Assembly (NCBI GenBank): GCA_018821745.1
Contig: JAHJLU010000730.1
Coordinates: 1 to 10,988, forward strand
Direction of reading: 5' to 3'
DNA length: 10,988 nucleotides
Origin: Myxococcota bacterium
GTDB taxonomy: Bacteria; Myxococcota_A; Polyangia; HGW-17
The position numbers and the translations under genes are program-made. Each line of letters opens with the position of its first letter. The stretch's first letter is position 1. Under the pieces are notes generated by a model. The model was not told where the DNA came from, searched no databases, and saw only the letters and a program-made list of their open reading frames with translations. Positions 6,210 through 10,988 of this stretch are shown piece after piece.

Positions 6210-7006
6210 GGGTGCCTGTTTCCCCGTGTTTTGATGAAACAACCCCAGGAGGGATCTTCTCCAATGGAGAGAGAGACACCGAAGGCCTTCTCTCCATGCT
6301 CCGTGAGCACTTTTTTCGGATCCCCCGTGGCCATGAGGCTTCCTCTGTGCAGCAGCAGCACCTCCTGGAAACTGTTGAGGATGGCCTGGAGATCATGGGT
6401 GACGACAACGATGGAGCTTTGGGATTTGGTATGGATTTCCGAAAGGAGGTTCCAAAAACGCAGCGCCTGCCCCGGATCGAAGAAAGCCGTGGGTTCGTCA
6501 AGGAACATGATATCCCGGTTCTGCAGGAGGGCACGGGCAAAGAGAATGCGCCGCTTCTCTCCCCCGGAGAGGGTATGGAAGAGGCGGTGTGAAAAAACTG
6601 AGAGCCCCGTGAGTGCAAGGACCTCTTCAATGAGTGCCAGGTCCCCGGCAGCGGGCGTGAGTGCGTTCCTGAGCGAGCTGTCCCGTATGGGCACAAGTCC
6701 CAGCTGTACCACATCCAGACAGCTCCATCCGGCGGACACCTGTTCGTTCTGGGGAAGATAGGAGCGGTGTGATGCCATGCGCCGCGCTGACCATTGTTCC
6801 ATGGGTTGATCCAGGAAGTTGATGGAGCCCGTAAATCCACCGTTGAGACCGCTGAGACAGCGAAGCAGCGTGGTTTTTCCAGCCCCGCTGGCGCCAGCGA
6901 TGGCTACCATTTTTCCCCTGGGAATACTGCCCGTGAGATCTCGCAGCAGTGGTACATCGCCGGCGGCGAGGGAGAGATTGGTGAAGTGAAGAAGAGTTTT
7001 TACCAT
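6206..7006 (-). CDS. FecE/BtuD-family ABC transporter ATP-binding protein
   Basis: A 266-aa ATPase that powers import through the permease encoded immediately downstream. All canonical motifs are present: Walker A GASGAGKTT (38-46), Q-loop YLPQNE with Gln86, signature LSGGE (146-150), Walker B IMFLDEP (166-172) and the H-loop His204 in VVTHD. The length is typical. The ATG at 7006 starts the natural MVKTLLHF strand; an in-frame GTG at 7024 would add six residues. Neither start has a strong ribosome binding site (GATGG 9 nt before 7006 is the best). The stop overlaps the permease start by 4 bp. The order ATPase then permease is the reverse of the usual binding protein, permease, ATPase order of this family, and no binding protein gene lies upstream, where ssb runs the other way. 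Confidence 0.93.
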   Translation of the reverse strand: MVKTLLHFTNLSLAAGDVPLLRDLTGSIPRGKMVAIAGASGAGKTTLLRCLSGLNGGFTGSINFLDQPMEQWSARRMASHRSYLPQNEQVSAGWSCLDVVQLGLVPIRDSSLRNALTPAAGDLALIEEVLALTGLSVFSHRLFHTLSGGEKRRILFARALLQNRDIMFLDEPTAFFDPGQALRFWNLLSEIHTKSQSSIVVVTHDLQAILNSFQEVLLLHRGSLMATGDPKKVLTEHGEKAFGVSLSIGEDPSWGCFIKTRGNRHP

Positions 7007-7461
7007 GAACAACGTCCATCTCACTGCGCATCGAGAGGAGACTGGATGCCGACTCTACCCGACCAACAGACAAATACAACCCCAAAGGCTGTCCCTGGAG
7101 ATCGGTGTGATTGGGCAGGGAGAACGACAGGTGAGGTGAATGCCCAACCGGTTCAATTTCAGGGATATTTGGGCCCCTGACCCACCGCGTGGTGACCTCT
7201 TCAACGGGCTGTTATTCGAGCGCAGATTGTGGTACTAATTTTATTACCGTGTCCCCTGCCGGACAGGGTGACCCCGGGCGGTCGCTTTGTTGGGTGTCCC
7301 GGTGATAATGTCCCAGCGCGTCATGTGCGTCAAACCATTAGCCCTGGTGCTTTTCACATGGGCCTCCCCTTTGTGGTACGGTCCATGCATCTGTGTTGGC
7401 GTACATGGCTCTGTTTTGTTTTTTTCATGAGGCCTTTGTGCCGAATCGTTTGGAGGATATT
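7007..7461. other. 455-bp gene-free region between divergent ABC operon and ssb
   Basis: I see no credible gene on either strand; an 82-codon plus frame at 7229-7477 has no ribosome binding site or coding character and overlaps ssb. The region should contain promoters for both the ABC operon and ssb, but no consensus-like pair is evident. It holds a GC-rich hairpin (7251-7272). I looked for cobalamin, FMN and TPP riboswitch cores, a Fur box and a LexA box and did not find convincing matches. Confidence 0.5.
7251..7272. repeat. Eight-pair hairpin with one bulge upstream of ssb
   Basis: GTCCCCTG (7251-7258) pairs with CAGGG-t-GAC (7264-7272), one T bulged, around the loop CCGGA. It is followed by another GC-rich stretch rather than a T-run, so it is not a standard terminator. 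It may be part of a structured leader or a chance stem. Confidence 0.35.
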
Positions 7462-7899
7462 ATGGCAGATGGATTGAATAAAGTAATTCTTATCGGGCAT
7501 CTCGGTGCAGATCCAGTTCACCGTGTCACCACCGGCAGCAAGGACGTGTGCGATTTCAGGCTGGCCACCACCGAGAGCTGGCGAGGCGATGACGGCAACA
7601 GGAACCAGACCACGGAATGGCATCGTGTGGTTGTTTGGGGCAGAACTGCGGTTATCGTCAAGGAGAACCTCTCCAAGGGGAGTCAGGTCTACGTCGAAGG
7701 CAAGCTCCGTACCCGCAAATGGACCGACAATGAGAACCGTGATCGCTATACCACTGAGGTTATCGCCTCCAAGGTGCTGTTCCTCGGCGGTGGGAAAAGA
7801 GGGAGTGGCCCAGACGGCTTCAACGCTGATGTTCCCGATGAGAGTGGTGGATCCAGTAACTCCTATTCCGGTGGCATGGAAGACGATATTCCGTTCTAG
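7462..7899 (+). CDS. ssb: Single-stranded DNA-binding protein
   Basis: A 145-aa SSB that binds and protects single-stranded DNA in replication, recombination and repair as a homotetramer. The OB-fold domain occupies residues 4-108, with family motifs NKVILIGHLGADP (6-18), TEWHRVVVWG (51-60) and GSQVYVEGKLRTRKW (73-87); Trp53, Trp59 and Trp87 are the expected aromatic contacts. A glycine/serine-rich linker (110-137) leads to the acidic tip MEDDIPF, the conserved partner-binding end. Length and layout are typical. The ATG at 7462 has GGAGG (7452-7456) 5 nt upstream, which rules out the in-frame ATGs at 7393 and 7405. It is not next to rpsF/rpsR/rplI here. A separate gene for a lipoprotein follows after 90 bp. 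Confidence 0.97.
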   Translation: MADGLNKVILIGHLGADPVHRVTTGSKDVCDFRLATTESWRGDDGNRNQTTEWHRVVVWGRTAVIVKENLSKGSQVYVEGKLRTRKWTDNENRDRYTTEVIASKVLFLGGGKRGSGPDGFNADVPDESGGSSNSYSGGMEDDIPF

Positions 7900-7932
7900 C
7901 CACACCACGGGGGCTGCGATCTCCCGATTTAG

Positions 7933-7954
7933 TAACCAGTTGATATAACTGTTA
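7933..7954. repeat. Imperfect dyad upstream of the 408-aa lipoprotein gene
   Basis: TAACCAGTT (7933-7941) and AACTGTTA (7947-7954) are complementary with one extra C in the left arm, around GATAT. The centre includes TATAAC (7944-7949), five of six to a -10 box, although no -35 box stands at the right distance. An operator overlapping a weak promoter is possible. Confidence 0.3.
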
Positions 7955-7989
7955 TCGCGCAGGCTGTTAGCCGAGTGAGATCTCCCTCC

Positions 7990-9216
7990 ATGGACAGAGT
8001 GTGGCACCCGATATTTTTCCTGTTTTCCCTGATGGTTTTTACCCAGGGCTGCCACGAGGTTGAAGAGACACTCACCAGGAAAAAAGCAGAAACTCCTGCC
8101 GTTCCCAAATGGGCAGGGAGCCCCTTCCTTGAGTGGGAGAGCCCAAAATTTCACAACGATATCATCCTGCGGGGGATCTTTCCCGCGGGAGTTTACGGAT
8201 ACGAAGGAAAAACAACGGCCATGGGGCAATTGAATCCCGACAAGGGGATCCTGCTCACCTATGCCGATGGACGGCTTATCTGGCGTCGTGCGCTCATCCC
8301 CCATTTCGTCAACCCCATCTCTCCCTTCTCCTCGCGGATTGTGACGTTTCAGACCTCTAAAAAAGTCGAGGCCATGTTGACCTGGGTCCGCGGCGACCTC
8401 TTCAGGGTTCAAGAGATGGCCTCGGGCAGTGATCTCTGGAACCGACCCGCGTGTCTTTACCCCACCCGGGCAGGGAAATATATTGCCGGGTATTGTTTTA
8501 ACAAGGTGCATCTGATGGACCCCGACTCAGGACACCCTGTGAAAAAAATTGCCACCACCCTGCCTGTGACCAATCTGTGGTCCATGGGGAAGGGGCTGCT
8601 CATCCAGCATGGAAAGGGCAGCCTCTCCTATATGGAGCTCCCCGGTGGTCGCGTCCATGAGCCGCTGGAGCGACCGGAGTTCAAGCATATCGCCGTAAAG
8701 AAGGATAGAGTCTTTGTGCTCTACCGGGAAGAGCGGCGGTTTGTTCTGGAGATGCTCAAATACAAAAAGCCCGACCTCTACGGCGGCGGGCTTGTTTCCG
8801 CCTGGAAAATATTCCTCTCCCTGTTTCCGGCCACCTTCTGGGTTCGCATTCAGGAAGACCAGGTGATCCACCCCACGGGCCTTGATTGCATGATGTCACG
8901 CACCATGCAGTCGGGAATGGAGCTGTGGACATCCTGTGGACTGTACCTGTTCAATCCGCCGGCCTATGATGACTTCGGGATGTACATGCTCTCCTCGAGG
9001 AGAGTGGGGGAGCTGCGGCCCATTGTGTTTATCGACGGGGACAACGGCCTGCAGACCAACCTGTTTACCTCCCATGACGGTGGAAACGAGACAACGGTCG
9101 ATGGTAAATTTATCGCACCGGGGAAAGTCCGAAACGGATTGATTTACGCCATTCACAAGCACTCCAAGGTGGTGGCGGTTCGTGTGTCGGCACCCGACAC
9201 AAAGGAGAATGATTAA
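7990..9216 (+). CDS. Predicted lipoprotein with beta-propeller-like features, function unknown
   Basis: A predicted 408-aa envelope protein. From the ATG at 7990 the N-terminus has a hydrophobic stretch (WHPIFFLFSLMVF) ending in FTQGC, a non-classical but acceptable lipobox with Cys21. An in-frame GTG at 7975 would add five residues; neither start has a good ribosome binding site. The rest is beta-strand rich, with short repeats resembling PQQ-like propeller blades, such as ADGRLIWRRALI (92-103) and SGSDLWNRPA (145-154), and later VHLMDPDSG and ELWTSCGLYLF. That suggests a seven- or eight-bladed propeller used for protein contacts, as in BamB-like proteins, but no family can be named. It ends 2 bp before the malic enzyme gene, so the two are probably co-transcribed, although the functional link is unclear. 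Confidence 0.8.
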   Translation: MDRVWHPIFFLFSLMVFTQGCHEVEETLTRKKAETPAVPKWAGSPFLEWESPKFHNDIILRGIFPAGVYGYEGKTTAMGQLNPDKGILLTYADGRLIWRRALIPHFVNPISPFSSRIVTFQTSKKVEAMLTWVRGDLFRVQEMASGSDLWNRPACLYPTRAGKYIAGYCFNKVHLMDPDSGHPVKKIATTLPVTNLWSMGKGLLIQHGKGSLSYMELPGGRVHEPLERPEFKHIAVKKDRVFVLYREERRFVLEMLKYKKPDLYGGGLVSAWKIFLSLFPATFWVRIQEDQVIHPTGLDCMMSRTMQSGMELWTSCGLYLFNPPAYDDFGMYMLSSRRVGELRPIVFIDGDNGLQTNLFTSHDGGNETTVDGKFIAPGKVRNGLIYAIHKHSKVVAVRVSAPDTKEND

Positions 9217-9218
9217 CC

Positions 9219-10553
9219 ATGGAAAACCCTCAGGATAAATTGACAGCTGCAAACCAGTACTATGCAAAGTCGGAGAAGCTCCACCGCTTTTTCAAGGGGA
9301 AGGTTGAGGTTGTCTCCAAGTGCAGTGTCAACGAGCTCAATGACTTCTCACTGTGGTACACCCCCGGTGTGGCGGAGCCCTGCCGCGAGATAGCGAAAAA
9401 CCCAGATACCCTGCCTCTGTACACCAATCAGGGAAACGCGGTGGCCATTGTCTCCGACGGGACCAGAGTGCTGGGGCTGGGGAACATCGGTGCCCGGGCG
9501 GCCATGCCGGTGATGGAGGGAAAAGCCCTGCTGTTCAAGTACCTCGGTGGTGTGGATGCCTACCCGCTGTGTCTGGACACCACCGACGTGGAGACCCTGG
9601 TGACCATCTGCAAGGCTATCACGCCCACCTTCGGGGGGATCAACCTGGAGGATATCGAGACGCCCAAGTGTTTTCATCTGCTGGAGAGACTGCAGCAGGA
9701 GCTCTCCATCCCCGTCTGGCACGATGACCGACAGGGGACCGCCACGGTGATCCTGGCGGGTATCTTTTCTGCCCTGAAAATAAAGGATATCGACATTTCC
9801 GATGCCCGAATCGTCCTCTTCGGGGCCGGCGCCTCCAATCTGGCGGTGGCGGATCTGCTGGAGCTCTCGGGAGCCGATGTGGGGAAAATCGTGCTGGTCG
9901 ATTCCAGAGGTACGCTCCACCGTGATCGGGAGATCCCCGACGATAATCCCATGAAGGCCAAGTGGGCGCGCATCTCCAACGCCTCCCAGCTCAAGGGGGG
10001 AGTCCGTGATGCCCTGCGCGGTGCCGATGTGCTGGTGGCCCTCTCCACCCCCGGACCGGGCGTTATCACTCCCGACGACGTGCGCGTCATGGCGCCCGAC
10101 CCGGTGGTCTTCTCCTGTGCCAATCCGGCGCCGGAGATCTGGCCCTGGGAGGCCAAAGAGGGAGGAGCCTTCATCGTGGCCACGGGGCGCTCGGATTTTC
10201 CCAACCAGTTGAATAACTCCATCGTCTTTCCGGGGGTTTTCCGTGGCGCACTCGATGTGGGGACCACCACCATCACAGACGAAATGTGCGTGGACGCGGC
10301 CCTGGCGATTACATTGCGCGCCGAAGAGCTTGGGTTGTCCCCGGAACATATCGTGCCCTCCATGGAAGACGAGAAGGTCTTCGCCATGGTGGCCAGAGCC
10401 GTGGGGCTCAAAGCCCAGGAGAGGGGTTTTGCCACCATCTCCCGCACAGGGGATGAGCTGTTCCAGATGGCCACGGAGCGTATCGCACGGGCCAGACTCC
10501 AGGTGAACGTGCTCATGGAGCGGGGTGTCATCCTCCAGCCCCCGAAAGAGTAG
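9219..10553 (+). CDS. Malic enzyme, short bacterial NAD(P)-dependent form
   Basis: A 444-aa cytoplasmic enzyme that oxidatively decarboxylates malate to pyruvate and CO2 with NAD+ or NADP+. Diagnostic motifs are intact: YTPGVAEPC with catalytic Tyr47; DGTRVLGLGNIG (80-91); MEGKALLFK with catalytic Lys102; metal ligands Glu144-Asp145 in GGINLEDI and Asp170 in PVWHDDRQGTA; the nucleotide-binding GAGASN (203-208); CANPAPEI (300-307); and GRSDFPNQLNNS (323-334). It lacks the C-terminal phosphotransacetylase-like domain of the long MaeB type, so the length is that of the short form. Cofactor preference cannot be read with confidence. AAGGAG (9202-9207) lies 11 nt before the ATG, inside the end of the upstream lipoprotein gene, whose stop is 2 bp away. 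The next gene, metG, has its own promoter. Confidence 0.96.
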   Translation: MENPQDKLTAANQYYAKSEKLHRFFKGKVEVVSKCSVNELNDFSLWYTPGVAEPCREIAKNPDTLPLYTNQGNAVAIVSDGTRVLGLGNIGARAAMPVMEGKALLFKYLGGVDAYPLCLDTTDVETLVTICKAITPTFGGINLEDIETPKCFHLLERLQQELSIPVWHDDRQGTATVILAGIFSALKIKDIDISDARIVLFGAGASNLAVADLLELSGADVGKIVLVDSRGTLHRDREIPDDNPMKAKWARISNASQLKGGVRDALRGADVLVALSTPGPGVITPDDVRVMAPDPVVFSCANPAPEIWPWEAKEGGAFIVATGRSDFPNQLNNSIVFPGVFRGALDVGTTTITDEMCVDAALAITLRAEELGLSPEHIVPSMEDEKVFAMVARAVGLKAQERGFATISRTGDELFQMATERIARARLQVNVLMERGVILQPPKE

Positions 10554-10613
10554 CCACCGTTTTCTCCACGCGGGCCCAGGTTTCCACGGGCTGGGGTATT
10601 TCTCACGAGTCTG

Positions 10614-10641
10614 TTGAGATTTGTGTCGATTTCACTATAAT
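10614..10641 (+). promoter_or_regulatory. Sigma70-type promoter for metG
   Basis: TTGAGA (10614-10619, 5 of 6) is followed after 16 nt by a perfect TATAAT (10636-10641). Transcription would start near 10648, leaving a leader of about 50 nt before the metG ATG. It is the best promoter match in the window and shows that metG is transcribed independently of the malic enzyme gene. Confidence 0.75.
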
Positions 10642-10646
10642 GCCCA

Positions 10647-10688
10647 CTCCCCCGGTGCCTCTGCAGGCTCAATCAACCCTTGGGGGAG
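10647..10688 (+). promoter_or_regulatory. Long-range stem in the metG leader, next to its ribosome binding site
   Basis: CTCCCCC (10647-10653) is perfectly complementary to GGGGGAG (10682-10688). The 28-nt loop contains a smaller GCCT/AGGC stem. The 3' arm ends immediately before the AGGAGG ribosome binding site (10689-10694). The predicted RNA would therefore begin with a hairpin that abuts the ribosome binding site and could affect initiation or mRNA stability. It is too short for a T-box or a known large riboswitch. Confidence 0.4.
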
Positions 10689-10698
10689 AGGAGGCGAA

Positions 10699-10988
10699 AT
10701 GCCCAAGACACTGGTCACCAGCGCGTTACCCTATGCCAATGGCGATATCCATATCGGACATCTGGTGGAATAAATCCAGACCGATATCTTTGTCCGGTTC
10801 CTCAAATTGCGCGGTGAAGAGGTGATCTACATGTGTGCCAGTGACACCCACGGCACTCCCATCGAGATCAACGCCCGGAAAAAAGGGATGGAGCCCCAGG
10901 AGATGGTGGCCCAGTACAATCGGGAACAGTTTGAAGATTTTCAAGGGTTTCAGATCGAATTTGATCGGTTCTACACCACCCACTCCGA
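10699..10988 (+). pseudogene. metG: Methionyl-tRNA synthetase, 5' part, with in-frame TAA at codon 25 (partial)
   Basis: MetRS charges initiator and elongator tRNA with methionine and is essential. The ATG at 10699 has AGGAGG 4 nt upstream. The frame reads MPKTLVTSALPYANGDIHIG, giving the PYANG and HIGH (residues 18-21) nucleotide-binding signature. It then meets TAA at 10771-10773, where the family usually has Tyr (HLVE-stop-IQTD). After the stop the same frame continues without interruption to the window edge with excellent conservation: YMCASDTHGTPIEI (44-57) and FDRFYTTHS (88-96). One base change (TAT or TAC to TAA) explains it. Restarting at ATG 10831 would lose the HIGH motif and should give an inactive enzyme. 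It could be an assembly or sequencing error, a decayed second copy, or a real nonsense allele. The identity is certain; functional status is not. Confidence 0.85.

Noticed and set aside
5578..6840. 420-codon minus-strand frame crossing the ATPase and permease genes
   Set aside because: Both ABC genes are intact with all family motifs in other frames; this one is a shadow.
7148..7166. tRNA-like GGTTCAATT T-loop
   Set aside because: The flanking bases cannot form the T-stem and no acceptor or anticodon arms are found around it.
7208..7224. Possible LexA (SOS) box before ssb, CTG...CAG
   Set aside because: The spacing between CTG and CAG is 11 nt rather than 10, and the AT-rich core is missing.
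7025..7260. Cobalamin or FMN riboswitch controlling the ABC operon or ssb
   Set aside because: Isolated pieces such as GGTGAATGCC look suggestive, but the conserved core and B12-box elements are not present in the right order on either strand.
7354..8511. 385-codon minus-strand frame opposite ssb and the next gene
   Set aside because: ssb is unambiguous on the plus strand, and the antisense product shows no family features.
10572..10604. Terminator after the malic enzyme gene
   Set aside because: CCCAG/CTGGG can pair around an 11-nt loop but the stem is only 5 bp and is followed by TATTTCT rather than a T-run.
10771..10773. Genome-wide reassignment of TAA to a sense codon, or pyrrolysine/selenocysteine insertion
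   Set aside because: TAA ends two other genes in the window. Pyrrolysine uses TAG and selenocysteine uses TGA.

Overview
The window looks like part of a Gram-negative, myxobacteria-like or deltaproteobacteria-like chromosome. This rests on five predicted lipoproteins, one of them very cysteine-rich in the style common in Myxococcota, a LolA-type lipoprotein carrier (so an outer membrane), and moderately GC-rich coding sequence. The taxonomic guess is an inference from gene style only. I see no transposase, phage gene, CRISPR array, rRNA or tRNA.

Layout from left to right. At the left edge, the 5' end of an unrecognised gene runs off on the minus strand (start 175). It is followed on the same strand by a 261-aa cysteine-rich lipoprotein (1165 to 380). 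A 403-bp non-coding region (1166-1568) separates these from a plus-strand cluster: a TPR lipoprotein (1569-2984), a two-domain beta-rich lipoprotein (3028-3816), a small lipoprotein overlapping it by 4 bp (3813-4247), and a LolA-like periplasmic carrier (4335-5033). Three predicted lipoproteins beside a lipoprotein chaperone suggest an envelope-related cluster.

Convergent to this is a two-gene minus-strand operon, an ABC ATPase (7006 to 6206) and a FecCD/BtuC-type permease (6209 to 5205), joined by an ATGA overlap. No substrate-binding protein is present in the window. After a 455-bp gene-poor stretch come plus-strand genes: ssb (7462-7899), a 408-aa predicted lipoprotein with beta-propeller-like features (7990-9216), and, 2 bp later, a short-form malic enzyme (9219-10553). 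A consensus-like sigma70 promoter then leads into metG (methionyl-tRNA synthetase), which runs off the right edge.

The most striking observation is that metG has an in-frame TAA at codon 25 (10771-10773), where a tyrosine is expected, only three codons after the HIGH motif. The frame is otherwise open and well conserved. TAA is used as a normal stop elsewhere in the window, so a sequencing or assembly error, or a genuine nonsense mutation in a second copy, is more likely than recoding. I found no convincing new multi-gene system; the lipoprotein/LolA cluster is the nearest candidate.
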